Assembly: GCA_910585065.1 (NCBI GenBank)
Contig: CAJUCG010000004.1
Coordinates: 1 to 39,579 of the forward strand
Direction of reading: 5' to 3'
Source: an uncultured Lachnospiraceae bacterium
GTDB lineage: Bacteria; Bacillota; Clostridia; Lachnospirales; Lachnospiraceae
DNA length: 39,579 nucleotides
How positions within the stretch are numbered: position 1 is the first letter of the stretch; each line of letters begins with the position of its first letter. Positions 16,596-25,033 of this stretch are shown piece by piece. A program made the translations under genes and the position numbers. The notes beneath the pieces are model-generated. The model did no database searches, was not told where the DNA came from, and worked only from the letters and a program-made list of their open reading frames with translations.

Positions 16596-16976
16596 ATGAT
16601 GATGTATGAATTGCAGCCGGGGATGTTTATTGTGAAGAAGAGAAAAAGGAATTTCCGCAAATTGTTTTTGTTCCGCTATTTTACGGATCGCGCACTGATT
16701 TTTTTCCTTGTTGTATTTCTTATGATCTTATCTTTGTTTTTTGTCACAAAGGTAAAGGCGAGAGAGAGGGATGCGCCGGTAAAGACCGTGACCAGCATAT
16801 GCATTCTTCCAGGGGACAGCCTTTGGAGCGTAGCGAAAACTTTCTACACGCCGGAATGCGGGGATTTTCTCGATTATGTTGCTGAGATTAAGCGGAGCAA
16901 CGGTCTGCGAAACGATGAGATTCATGCGGGTGCATATTTGATTGTGCCATACTTTACAAATGAAAAAATAAATTAA
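16596..16976 (+). CDS. YneA-like SOS cell division inhibitor (membrane-anchored LysM protein)
   Basis: A 126-residue protein with a basic N-terminus, one membrane helix (about 32-50, ALIFFLVVFLMILSLFFV) and an extracellular LysM domain (about 65-118, ILPGDSLWSVAKTF ... AGAYLIVPYF). This is the architecture of B. subtilis YneA, which delays septation after DNA damage and is also divergent from lexA. Sequence identity is low as far as I can judge, so the call rests on architecture, position and the LexA box inside its promoter. The ATG at 16596 follows AGGAGG by 7 bases; a GTG at 16593 and ATGs at 16599 and 16602 are adjacent alternatives. Confidence 0.85.
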   Translation: MMMYELQPGMFIVKKRKRNFRKLFLFRYFTDRALIFFLVVFLMILSLFFVTKVKARERDAPVKTVTSICILPGDSLWSVAKTFYTPECGDFLDYVAEIKRSNGLRNDEIHAGAYLIVPYFTNEKIN

Positions 16977-16981
16977 ATATT

Positions 16982-17010
16982 TTGACACAAAGATAACACG
17001 CTTTTCTAAT
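16982..17010 (+). promoter_or_regulatory. Putative promoter for the amidase gene
   Basis: TTGACA (16982-16987) and TCTAAT (17005-17010) are 17 bp apart. It starts 6 bp after the YneA-like stop, so the amidase is probably expressed independently of SOS, although read-through from the SOS promoter is possible as no terminator intervenes. Confidence 0.55.
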
Positions 17011-17060
17011 ATGATAAATATGGTAACCGGTCGTATTTTAAGAAAGATAATAGAAAGGTT

Positions 17061-19739
17061 GTGTACATATTGTTTCAAAAAAGGAAAAAACACGAACAGG
17101 GAAGGACAGGATATCGGAAGCGACGGATAAGGCAATGCGCACTATTTCTCAGTATCATAATGATACTTTCCGCGCTGCCCGCAATGCAGGTAAATGCCGC
17201 AGGATTAAAGCTTTATTATGTAGATACTAAAAAGACTGTGACCTATACAGGGACGCGGGCAGCATACGAGTACAATGGCAATTCGGTTTCTCTCGGAAAG
17301 ATGACGGGGATTTTAACAGATAACGGGGTAGCACTCGGTCCGTATTATGAGATTTTTTCCCGCGCGCTGGGGATTTCCTGCAAAAAGGGCGCGGACAATT
17401 CACTTACTTTCCGTAAGGATGGCAATGTGTTAGTTCTCACTCCAAACAGTAAGACAGCAGTGCTAAATGGAAAGTCCGTCACGATGAGTGCTGCGCCGAT
17501 TACGGTGAAATTTATGGATGCGGGGATCACTAGGATTATGGTGCCGACTCGCTTTGTAGCGGAGTCCTTAGGTTATAATTACCGCTGGGATTCCGATTCT
17601 TCCACTGCCATTATCAGGGATATGCTTACCTTATCTTACAATAACAAGCAGGTATCCTATCTGGGGACGGCGGGAAGAGTGAATTTTGACGGAAAGGAAA
17701 TTTCTCTTCCCGGACTTCCAAGCATTTTGATCAACAATACAGCGATGCTTCGGGCGGAAACGGTATTCGAAAATCAGATGAATGTGGAGTATTCCTATGA
17801 TAAGGCGACGGGGGAGATTGTCTTTGAGATTGGCGATATCGTGTTGAGTTTGCAGGAAAACAGCACCGCCGCATATCGAAATGGAGAGTATTTAGACTGT
17901 GGTGTCGCGCCGATCCTTGTCACTAATCTTATAAGCGGAATTGCAGAGATGATGGTGCCGGGGCGTTTTGTCTCAGAACATCTAGGATTTGATTACAATT
18001 GGAATTCTGCGACGAAGACCTCTGAGATACACACGACAGATCAGGTGGGCATTTTGCCGCAGACGATGGAGCCGACCGTCTATCCGTCAGAGCCTTCCCC
18101 TGTGATCTCAGATCAGGTAGAATATTCCTTTGTTGTGGATGCACAGCGATATCTGGAATTTGAAAATACTCTCGACAATACTAAGACGAGCATTGCGCGA
18201 AGCAGCACGGGAAATACTGCCATCTTACAGGGGCTCACCCAAAATTTAGATGAACTTTACTGTGAGCAGTACATTTTAAAATTTGACCGTCCAATCGGGC
18301 AGGTGCAGAGCGTTTTAACAGAAAATCTCCTGACGATAACTGCCGGTGATACCTACGCTATGTCAAGGGAGTACAAGCTTCCGTCAGGAAATCTTGTAAC
18401 GCGGATTTTGCAAAAATCTGATTCTGCAAAAAACAGTGCTTCTTTCGCGCTGAATCTCTCTGACACGCTCCCATACTACAATTTGGATCTTACCCCTGAC
18501 GGCTGTGAACTTTCCATTACAATTTTTCCAAATTATTTAGTTGGTCTGGAAGTTGGAAAAAATCAGACGGGGCAATATATGCGTTTTAAGGGGGTTAAGG
18601 CGTTCCAGTATACGATGGGGACGGAAGATGGGTATGATGTGGTCTACTTTCATAATACCTGCAATACAGCGGGAAATTTAGTTTTTCCAGACGAATTGTT
18701 TGGCAGTTATTTTGAACATGCCTATATGGTAGAAACTGATCCAAATCAGATCAAGCTTTTATACAAGCCAAGATCGGATACAAAGCTTCGTTTTGTTTCT
18801 GAAAGTAATGCTTTGTATATGTATCTGGGAGAGACAGAAAACAAGCCGGGAAACAATACAGATAATACAAGACCGGTGCGCCAGGGGCTTTTTGCCTCAC
18901 TGCCGGATGGGGTGAATATCTCCGATCTTATGATTGAAGATCAGTATTGGAATCGAAGGATTATTCTTTCTATGCCGGGAGATCAGACAGCGTTTTATCA
19001 ATCAAACGCAATTCGAAATCCTTACCCTGTAGTAGAAGATATCTCTGTGCATTTTGAGGGAGGAAGAACAAAAATTATCTTAACTACCTCGCGCATTCAG
19101 GGTTACGAACTGGCGAAAGAAAATGGTGGATTCTCGCTTCATCTTGGAAATCCTTCCGAGATCTACGATAAGATAGTTGTTCTTGATGCCGGACATGGCG
19201 GGATCGATCCGGGAGCAGCCGCTGGAGGGTACAACGAGAAAGATATCAATTTTACAATACTAAATCAATATACCAAGGAATATTTTGAAGGCTCCAATAT
19301 CAAGATTTATTTTACCAGAACAAGCGATGTTAAGATTGACCTCTATGAACGCGCAGATTTTGCCTCCAGAGTGGAAGCAGATATATTTATCAGCCTCCAT
19401 ATGAATGCGGCTTCTGCGACTTCCGCCGCGGGGACTTCCGTATATTATTCTATCCTAAATACAAGTACCACAAGCGGGGGGCTTACCGGAAAGCAGATGG
19501 CGACTACACTGGCAGAAAATCTTTCGAAGTCACTTGGCACGAAAAATCGGGGAATTATAGCAAAAGATTTTGTTGTGGTTCGTGAGACCAGAATGCCTGC
19601 GGTATTGATTGAGTTGGCATTTATCACAAATGCAAGTGACCGCAAGATTATTACCACACCGGCGACGCAGAAAAAAGCTGCCAAGACCATTTATGATACT
19701 GTGGTACAATTCTTTAAGGATTACCCGACAGGAAGATAG
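17061..19739 (+). CDS. Secreted N-acetylmuramoyl-L-alanine amidase with copper-amine-oxidase-like repeats
   Basis: An 892-residue exported protein. A signal peptide (about 26-46, ending MQVNAAG) is followed by two copper-amine-oxidase N-terminal-like domains (about 70-190 and 200-330, each ending in MVPTRFVAESLGY or MVPGRFVSEHLGF), a long middle region with AMIN-like strands, and a C-terminal Amidase_3 domain. Zinc ligands are His712 (LDAGHGG), Glu726 and His780 (SLHMNA); the catalytic Glu is Glu851 (IELAFITN). It cleaves the bond between MurNAc and L-Ala in peptidoglycan. The start is probably the GTG at 17061, with AAAGG only 2 bases ahead; a TTG at 17070 fits spacing about as well, so the N-terminus is uncertain. 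Confidence 0.9.
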   Translation: MYILFQKRKKHEQGRTGYRKRRIRQCALFLSIIMILSALPAMQVNAAGLKLYYVDTKKTVTYTGTRAAYEYNGNSVSLGKMTGILTDNGVALGPYYEIFSRALGISCKKGADNSLTFRKDGNVLVLTPNSKTAVLNGKSVTMSAAPITVKFMDAGITRIMVPTRFVAESLGYNYRWDSDSSTAIIRDMLTLSYNNKQVSYLGTAGRVNFDGKEISLPGLPSILINNTAMLRAETVFENQMNVEYSYDKATGEIVFEIGDIVLSLQENSTAAYRNGEYLDCGVAPILVTNLISGIAEMMVPGRFVSEHLGFDYNWNSATKTSEIHTTDQVGILPQTMEPTVYPSEPSPVISDQVEYSFVVDAQRYLEFENTLDNTKTSIARSSTGNTAILQGLTQNLDELYCEQYILKFDRPIGQVQSVLTENLLTITAGDTYAMSREYKLPSGNLVTRILQKSDSAKNSASFALNLSDTLPYYNLDLTPDGCELSITIFPNYLVGLEVGKNQTGQYMRFKGVKAFQYTMGTEDGYDVVYFHNTCNTAGNLVFPDELFGSYFEHAYMVETDPNQIKLLYKPRSDTKLRFVSESNALYMYLGETENKPGNNTDNTRPVRQGLFASLPDGVNISDLMIEDQYWNRRIILSMPGDQTAFYQSNAIRNPYPVVEDISVHFEGGRTKIILTTSRIQGYELAKENGGFSLHLGNPSEIYDKIVVLDAGHGGIDPGAAAGGYNEKDINFTILNQYTKEYFEGSNIKIYFTRTSDVKIDLYERADFASRVEADIFISLHMNAASATSAAGTSVYYSILNTSTTSGGLTGKQMATTLAENLSKSLGTKNRGIIAKDFVVVRETRMPAVLIELAFITNASDRKIITTPATQKKAAKTIYDTVVQFFKDYPTGR

Positions 19740-19835
19740 GGGAAGCACAGGAACCATTTTCAAAGATAATCTTTTGAAGGCAGGGGAGTAGAAGTGATAA
19801 ATTTGATTTAGGACGTTAAAAATACGTCAAAACAA

Positions 19836-19875
19836 TAATACTGCGGAAGGAATCATTTATCCTTCCGCAGTATTA
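19836..19875. terminator. Bidirectional terminator hairpin overlapping the recombinase 3' end
   Basis: TAATACTGCGGAAGG (19836-19850) pairs perfectly with CCTTCCGCAGTATTA (19861-19875). The recombinase stop codon lies in the loop. On the minus strand TTGTTTT follows; on the plus strand ACTTTATCTTTT. It separates the convergent amidase and recombinase genes. Confidence 0.8.
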
Positions 19876-20911
19876 CTTTATCTTTTGCCGTGCGACGGCG
19901 TTCTTCCTCAATTGCCGCATAATGTTTTCTCGTGGTATTAACATCTTTATGACCGAGAACATCCGCGACTAAATAGATATCGCCCGTTTGCTGATAGAGG
20001 GCAGTGCCGTAAGTACTTCTCAATTTATGCGGCGTGATATTTTTCATTACGGTAATTGTCCGCGCATATTTTTTTACTAAATTTTCCACGCTGCGCACTG
20101 TGATCCGCTGTTTTCGAGAGGAGAGAAACAAGGCATTTTCATGTCCTGGCACAATCTCTTTAATTTCTTCGCGCTCCTCAAGGTAAGCTTCTAGTGCCTC
20201 GCGCACTTCATCCCCAAAATAGACAAAGGCTTCGTATCCGCCTTTTCGCACAATCTTAATCCGGTCGTTATTAAAATCAAGATCGATTAGATCCAGCCCC
20301 ACACATTCCGACACGCGAATTCCCGTTCCAAGCATTAAGGTTAATAGAGCTAAATCACGCCTTTTATTTTTTTCATGAAAACGCCGCTGGGCATCGGAGA
20401 GGGTATTTCCAGACTCCACTGCATCCAAAAGATCTGCAATTTCATTTACATCCAAACGGACAATCGCTTTGTCGTGAAGTCTTGGCATATCAACCTGTGC
20501 GGCGGGATTTACAAAGATCGCCTCTGATTTGTGAAAAAAATTATACATTGAGCGGACAGCTGCCATTTTTCTTTTGATTGCGCGCTCATTGTTTGTGACC
20601 ATTTTACCCTCCGCCGTCCGGTAAAATTTTAGGTATTCCATATATTCATTCATATCTGTGAAGGTGAGAGAGGAAAGGCAGTCAAGTTCAAAATCGCAAA
20701 TCTTTTTGTCGCGATAAACCGGATTTGACGCTTTGATATACTCGAAAAACGTCTTTAAATCAATGGCATATGCAATTTTTGTGCGGCTGGCTAGAACATG
20801 ATCCACACCGATAAAATAGGAGCTGAGGAATTTTGGCAGTTCACCGCGAAGTTCCCGCAATTTTAAAATATTTTTTTGATTTATCTGCTGGGAGTAAGTT
20901 AAATTTTTCAA
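19853..20911 (-). CDS. Tyrosine recombinase, XerC/D-like
   Basis: A 352-residue enzyme with an N-terminal SAM-like core-binding domain and a C-terminal catalytic domain. The full catalytic set is present: Arg199 (TGIRVSE), Lys223 (RKGG), His295 and Arg298 (HKLR), His321 (GHKD) and Tyr331 (KHYAAI). I chose the TTG at 20911, which has GGAGGA 7 bases ahead; the upstream ATG at 20926 has no ribosome binding site, sits about 10 nt from the predicted start of transcription, and places GGAGGA inside the coding frame. It could be the dimer-resolving Xer protein or a local invertase; no phage genes are near. A two-tier inverted repeat lies directly upstream. Confidence 0.88.
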   Translation of the reverse strand: MKNLTYSQQINQKNILKLRELRGELPKFLSSYFIGVDHVLASRTKIAYAIDLKTFFEYIKASNPVYRDKKICDFELDCLSSLTFTDMNEYMEYLKFYRTAEGKMVTNNERAIKRKMAAVRSMYNFFHKSEAIFVNPAAQVDMPRLHDKAIVRLDVNEIADLLDAVESGNTLSDAQRRFHEKNKRRDLALLTLMLGTGIRVSECVGLDLIDLDFNNDRIKIVRKGGYEAFVYFGDEVREALEAYLEEREEIKEIVPGHENALFLSSRKQRITVRSVENLVKKYARTITVMKNITPHKLRSTYGTALYQQTGDIYLVADVLGHKDVNTTRKHYAAIEEERRRTAKDKVILRKDK

Positions 20912-20941
20912 AAGTTGTTCCTCCATGAAAAAAATAAATCG

Positions 20942-20970
20942 AGAATAGAGAGATTCCTTGTTCTTGTAAA
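20942..20970 (-). promoter_or_regulatory. Putative promoter of the recombinase gene
   Basis: On the minus strand, TTTACA (20970-20965) and TATTCT (20947-20942) are 17 bp apart. Transcription would start around 20935. Confidence 0.55.
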
Positions 20971-20977
20971 AATAGAA

Positions 20978-21073
20978 GAAAAATCAGGGAGATTTACTCT
21001 GGGCAGAGCGTACTTTATTATTTCGCTAAACTCAGGTTTTACGAAATAATGGTAAAGATCTCCCTGATTTTTC
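20978..21073. repeat. Two-tier inverted repeat between LD-carboxypeptidase and recombinase genes
   Basis: GAAAAATCAGGGAGA (20978-20992) pairs perfectly with TCTCCCTGATTTTTC (21059-21073). Inside, TTTAC (20993-20997) pairs with GTAAA (21052-21056), and ATTATTTCG (21017-21025) with CGAAATAAT (21042-21050). On the minus strand a T-rich tract follows (TTTTTCTTCTATTTTT), so terminator activity after the LD-carboxypeptidase gene is the simplest reading. The left half also contains a promoter-like pair on the plus strand: TTTACT (20993-20998), 17 bp, TATTAT (21016-21021). Confidence 0.7.
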
Positions 21074-21123
21074 CAATTTATTAAACTAATAATCTATATT
21101 TTAAACCTAAAAAAGTACTTTTA

Positions 21124-22188
21124 TTATTTCAATTGATATTCTATTTTTACCTCGTTTCCTTTAGCCCGTACCGCTGCATACGCACCGCAGATCATCGGCA
21201 TTGCCGGAGGCAAATGTCCGAAATCCATATCCATAATAATTGGCACATGGTATTTTCCAAGCAGATCCACCACGGCATGATACTGATCTAACCCCATGGA
21301 TTCCTGTCCAAAACAATACGGACGACCAATCAGGACTCCTCTGATATGCTCAAACCACCCCGCATGTTCCATCTGCCAAATTGCGCGGCGAATACCAAAT
21401 ACATTTAAGTCACAGGACTCCAAAAACCAGAGAAATCCGTCGTTTTGATAAGCTTTAATATAATTTGACACATTATCGTAGTTTGTCCCAAGCAAATTGA
21501 CCAGACAGTCCATACAGCCACCAAGAAGACGACCCTCCATAAAAATCTCGTCCTCCTTTTCACCATCCGAAAAAATCCGCAGGACTCGCGGTTCCGTCAC
21601 ATGGTAAGGAATCAAAGGCTGTTCAGGAGTTTTTAATGATTCTTTTTCCCAGAGCGGATATCCCTTAAATTGTAATTTTTTTCCATGAAGAAGTGCCCAT
21701 AGATCCTCTATGCTCTCATGCCATGGCTCCATCCCAAAGGTCGGCGCGCATGGCGCGTAGATGGAAGAAGTTTCTAAAATTGTGGTCAATAAAAAAGTAA
21801 AATTGGTATTGTCCGAATAACCTACATACCATTTTGGTATTGCCGTTTCCAGACGTTCAAAATCAACATAATCCAGTGCCTCACACATCAGTTCTCCGCC
21901 GCCGCAGGAAAGCAAAATATCATTTTTATATGATGAATAATAATTTGTCAGTTCCTCCCCGCAACTTTGCGGTGTACTGCTGATTCCGATCCCGTCCCCC
22001 GCAAAACAATTCAAACCGAGATCCAGTCCGTACCCCATCCGGGTAAATCGGTTGCAGGCGTGCAAAAATGCGGAGTGGTAAGGCTCAATATTACAGCCAA
22101 AAGATGGAGCGACACAGCCGATCACTCCACCTTCTTTTAAAAATTTGGGATATTTCATTTTTCCAGTGATTTTTGTTATTGCTGGCAT
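21124..22188 (-). CDS. S66 family LD-carboxypeptidase (LdcA/MccF-like)
   Basis: A 354-residue cytoplasmic serine peptidase. The S66 triad is visible: Ser125 in VGYSDNT, Glu257 in WFLESCD and His325 in DFGHLPP. LdcA enzymes remove the terminal D-Ala from muropeptide tetrapeptides during wall recycling; close relatives (MccF) hydrolyse microcin C-type peptidyl nucleotides, and the two are hard to tell apart by sequence. It lies 20 bp downstream of a BlaI-type repressor on the same strand, so the two form an operon. The ATG at 22188 follows AAAGGAAAGGAT at a rather long spacing; Met11 is a weaker alternative. Confidence 0.88.
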   Translation of the reverse strand: MPAITKITGKMKYPKFLKEGGVIGCVAPSFGCNIEPYHSAFLHACNRFTRMGYGLDLGLNCFAGDGIGISSTPQSCGEELTNYYSSYKNDILLSCGGGELMCEALDYVDFERLETAIPKWYVGYSDNTNFTFLLTTILETSSIYAPCAPTFGMEPWHESIEDLWALLHGKKLQFKGYPLWEKESLKTPEQPLIPYHVTEPRVLRIFSDGEKEDEIFMEGRLLGGCMDCLVNLLGTNYDNVSNYIKAYQNDGFLWFLESCDLNVFGIRRAIWQMEHAGWFEHIRGVLIGRPYCFGQESMGLDQYHAVVDLLGKYHVPIIMDMDFGHLPPAMPMICGAYAAVRAKGNEVKIEYQLK

Positions 22189-22208
22189 AAGTTAAAAAAT
22201 CCTTTCCT

Positions 22209-22589
22209 TTAAATTTTTGAGTTTTTATTGTGATAATCATTGACAATTTTTTGCAACTCTCCTATTTCCTCCGAACTTAGAACCTGATTTTCCAGATAGT
22301 CAACAAAAAATTTGATTAGAGAACCGCTGTAAAGTTTATCTAAAAGGACTTCGGTCTCCGAGAACTGAATTGCGCGCTTAGAGATGATTGCTCTGCAGAT
22401 AAAACCGGGATCTTCCCGCTTGATCGCTCCTTTTTCCACCAGACGCTTGATCACAGTATAGGTCGTATTTTTCTCCCAGCCCACATAATCTTTAATTATT
22501 TTCGCAATATCTTTTGCCGCCAAGGACTTATTTGACCATAACAGCTCCATAATATTCAATTCTCCTTCATGCAATTTAATATCGGCCAT
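22209..22589 (-). CDS. BlaI/MecI/CopY-type repressor, without a BlaR1 partner
   Basis: A 126-residue protein with an N-terminal winged helix typical of penicillinase repressors: LHEGELNIMELLW, then AAKDIAKII and KNTTYTVIKRLVEKGAIKRE. The C-terminal helical tail is the usual dimer part. In staphylococci BlaI and MecI are cleaved after the sensor BlaR1/MecR1 detects beta-lactam; no such sensor is in this window. The next gene is an LD-carboxypeptidase. I start at the ATG at 22589; a TTG at 22598 also lies near the AGAGGGG ribosome binding site, whose spacing is imperfect for both. Confidence 0.88.
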   Translation of the reverse strand: MADIKLHEGELNIMELLWSNKSLAAKDIAKIIKDYVGWEKNTTYTVIKRLVEKGAIKREDPGFICRAIISKRAIQFSETEVLLDKLYSGSLIKFFVDYLENQVLSSEEIGELQKIVNDYHNKNSKI

Positions 22590-22663
22590 TGTTCTCAAAA
22601 CCCCTCTTTGAATTGTTCTCTTTCGATTTCATTTTTTGTCATATTCCTGTAATAGAATCGTAA

Positions 22664-22706
22664 CATAAATTACCATAATTATAACAGAAAATCGAATTTA
22701 TGGCAA
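22664..22706 (-). promoter_or_regulatory. Promoter of the BlaI-LD-carboxypeptidase operon with flanking inverted repeat
   Basis: On the minus strand, TTGCCA (22706-22701) and TATAAT (22683-22678) are 17 bp apart. CATAAATT (22664-22671) and AATTTATG (22695-22702) are perfect inverted repeats centred on the -10, a plausible repressor site. It does not match the classic BlaI TACA/TGTA operator, so assignment to this repressor is inference. Confidence 0.55.
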
Positions 22707-22763
22707 CTATTAGTTTTGTGATTCTACCTGATCAAAAGGAAAAAAATTCGCGTACAAAAGGGA

Positions 22764-24053
22764 CTATCCCATGCAGAATGCCGCATAATAAGGGATTGTT
22801 CTCACTTGATTTGAAAAATCAAAATTATGTGTACAAATTCGAAAAGAATACGGAATTTCATGGGATGCCCGGTAGATACCAATACTTTTTGAATGTAAAT
22901 TTCCCTCAATTTTTAATTCTACCGGGATATTAACACCGCCCATCTCAATTATAAAATCAATGCGCGCCTGCGAGGGGGATTCCCAAAAGACAGGCTGATA
23001 GCCGCAGCAGCAAAGGGTTTGCATGATATAGGATTCCAAAAGTGAACGGCGAAGAGAAAGTTTTCCCCCCTTCCACTCTCCTGCCAGCGCGTATAGCAAA
23101 GAAGAATCCGCAGGAAAAGCCCGAAACAATTCTTTCTTATCCTCCCTTGTACAAAGTAAGATCAAGCGTGCCTTAGCTAATTCCTTTATGGCTCCAAGAA
23201 AAAGTGCCTGTGTTGCTCCGCGTCGAATTAAGCGGTACTGAAATTTGGGATTGTTTTTATTTAGCTGTGCGGGAAGTACCTCAAGAACCTGGCGCATTTT
23301 TAGTGCTTCTCCCTCCCCGTACTGTTTTCTGATCTTGTGGAGGATATGACCGAGATACGCCTGATGTATCTCTGGCAGATTATCCGTCCGCTCAAAACAA
23401 AGATACTCATTTATTGCGGCTGGCATTCCTCCGGTACACAAATAATCTTCAAAGCGATCACTTAACTCCCCGTGGACAATTCCGGGAATTCGGTGATTTG
23501 TCTCAAAATGTCCCCGGATTACCTCGCTGTACCATTCTTCGCCTATGGCGGAAAGAAATTCGTCAAACTGGAGCGGATAGAGTACAAGCTGAGAAAATTC
23601 TTTTGGTAACTTGGGCATTCGGCTGGATAAAACCAGCAGATTTCCCCCGCCCTTTTGGCTGAAAACTCTTGTTTGTTCCGCCGCATCGCAGGAAGGCAGT
23701 TTTGCGCAGTCGGCAGCGGCGGAAACAATAAAGTCCCACACTGCCCTCTCCTCATATGCCTCGTCTAAAATAATCAAAAAATGTGCAAGATATTCTTTGG
23801 GAAGATCAAAAATGCGGCAGATGCACGCCGCAAAATCCTCCATGGTATGAAACTGCCCTACCTCAGCAAGCAGTGCCATTCCCTGCGCATTCTTCTGTTC
23901 AAAATTTAAATAGAGCATTCCTTCATAAAAGGATTTTGCAAATTCCATTGCCAGGTAGGTTTTTCCACACCCGCGCATCCCGGAAAGAAACAGGGGGGTG
24001 AATTGTTTTTTCTGCTTCCAGTCCAACAGCTTTTCAATAAGATTTCGCTTCAT
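22764..24053 (-). CDS. AAA ATPase with DUF4143-type C-terminus
   Basis: A 429-residue protein: N-terminal AAA_14 domain with Walker A GMRGCGKT (25-32) and Walker B FLIILDEAYE (D97, E98), then a DUF4143-like region. Near the end is a PD-(D/E)xK-like pattern: Asp366 (RIDFII), Glu379 and Lys381 (VELK), which suggests a nuclease fold. These proteins are abundant, often multi-copy, and their function is not established. Its ATG overlaps the stop of the upstream pseudouridine synthase gene by 4 bases (ATGA), so translation is coupled and it is the last gene of the long operon. A promoter for the BlaI gene lies after its end. Confidence 0.85.
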   Translation of the reverse strand: MKRNLIEKLLDWKQKKQFTPLFLSGMRGCGKTYLAMEFAKSFYEGMLYLNFEQKNAQGMALLAEVGQFHTMEDFAACICRIFDLPKEYLAHFLIILDEAYEERAVWDFIVSAAADCAKLPSCDAAEQTRVFSQKGGGNLLVLSSRMPKLPKEFSQLVLYPLQFDEFLSAIGEEWYSEVIRGHFETNHRIPGIVHGELSDRFEDYLCTGGMPAAINEYLCFERTDNLPEIHQAYLGHILHKIRKQYGEGEALKMRQVLEVLPAQLNKNNPKFQYRLIRRGATQALFLGAIKELAKARLILLCTREDKKELFRAFPADSSLLYALAGEWKGGKLSLRRSLLESYIMQTLCCCGYQPVFWESPSQARIDFIIEMGGVNIPVELKIEGNLHSKSIGIYRASHEIPYSFRICTHNFDFSNQVRTIPYYAAFCMG

Positions 24054-25009
24054 TTTCTTTCCCCCTGCTCCATCCTTCGCAGCTGCGAAATTAATGCGGA
24101 AAAATATTCCGGCAGCGGTGCCTCAAACTCCATATAATTTTTTGTGGTCGGATGCAGGAACCCCAAGACTCTGGCGTGCAGTGCCTGTCCCTCCAGAGAA
24201 AACGGAGATTTTGCCCTCCCATAGACTTCATCGCCTAGGAGCGGATGATTTATTGATGCCATATGAACCCGAATTTGATGAGTTCGTCCAGTTTCTAACT
24301 GGCACTCAATATGGGCATATTTTTTTCCGAAATTTTCCAATACCGTATAATGGGTTATGGCTGGTTTTCCGTTTTTCTCATTGATTGCCATTTTCTTGCG
24401 GTCAATCGGGTGACGACCGATCGCACCCTCAACCCGCCCGTTTTTTTCTTTAAAACTCTCATGGACAAGCGCGTTGTATTTTCTTGTAATGGAATGAAGT
24501 TTTAATTGTTCCGAGAGTGCCTGGTGTGCCCGGTCATTTTTGCAGGCCACAATCACTCCGGTGGTATTGCGGTCAATGCGATGTACAATTCCAGGGCGCA
24601 GCACGCCGTTAATTCCGGATAACTTTCCCTTGCAGTGATAGAGCAGCGCGTTGACCAACGTGCCGCTGTAATGTCCGGCGGCAGGATGCACCACCATGTC
24701 TTTGCCCTTGTTGATCAGGATCACATCCTCATCCTCATAGAGAATATCAAGCGGAATATTTTCCGGCTCGACAAGAAGTTCCTTTAGCGGGGGCAAATAT
24801 ACTTGAATCTGTGAATTACTGCTCACTTTAAATCCAGTTTTTACTTTTTTTCCCCCGACAAGAACCCTGCCCTCCTCAATCAGTTTTTGGATATATGAGC
24901 GGGAGAGATCTTCCCGGTATTGGGAGATCAGCTTGTCCACCCGCCAGCCGTCATATTCTTTTTCCACCACAAGTTCAAAGGCTTCCCCGTCAAAATCTGG
25001 ATATTCCAT
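24050..25009 (-). CDS. RluA/RluD family 23S rRNA pseudouridine synthase
   Basis: A 319-residue enzyme with an N-terminal S4 RNA-binding domain (about 18-70, RVDKLISQY ... GRVLVGGKKVKTGFKV) and a RluA-type catalytic domain. The catalytic Asp is Asp146 in GIVHRIDRNTTG. It isomerises uridines in rRNA; Firmicutes orthologues next to lspA are usually called RluD or YlyB. It starts 24 bp after lspA and overlaps the ATPase gene at its end. The lspA-rluD pair is widely conserved in Firmicutes. Confidence 0.93.
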   Translation of the reverse strand: MEYPDFDGEAFELVVEKEYDGWRVDKLISQYREDLSRSYIQKLIEEGRVLVGGKKVKTGFKVSSNSQIQVYLPPLKELLVEPENIPLDILYEDEDVILINKGKDMVVHPAAGHYSGTLVNALLYHCKGKLSGINGVLRPGIVHRIDRNTTGVIVACKNDRAHQALSEQLKLHSITRKYNALVHESFKEKNGRVEGAIGRHPIDRKKMAINEKNGKPAITHYTVLENFGKKYAHIECQLETGRTHQIRVHMASINHPLLGDEVYGRAKSPFSLEGQALHARVLGFLHPTTKNYMEFEAPLPEYFSALISQLRRMEQGERK

Positions 25010-25033
25010 CGGATTACTCCTCCAAAACGCACT

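Noticed and set aside
19853..20911. Recombinase as evidence for an integrated phage or ICE
   Set aside because: No phage, excisionase, relaxase or conjugation genes, no tRNA target and no direct repeats were seen around it.
22209..22589. BlaI locus as a beta-lactamase resistance operon
   Set aside because: No BlaR1 sensor and no beta-lactamase; the only partner is an S66 LD-carboxypeptidase.
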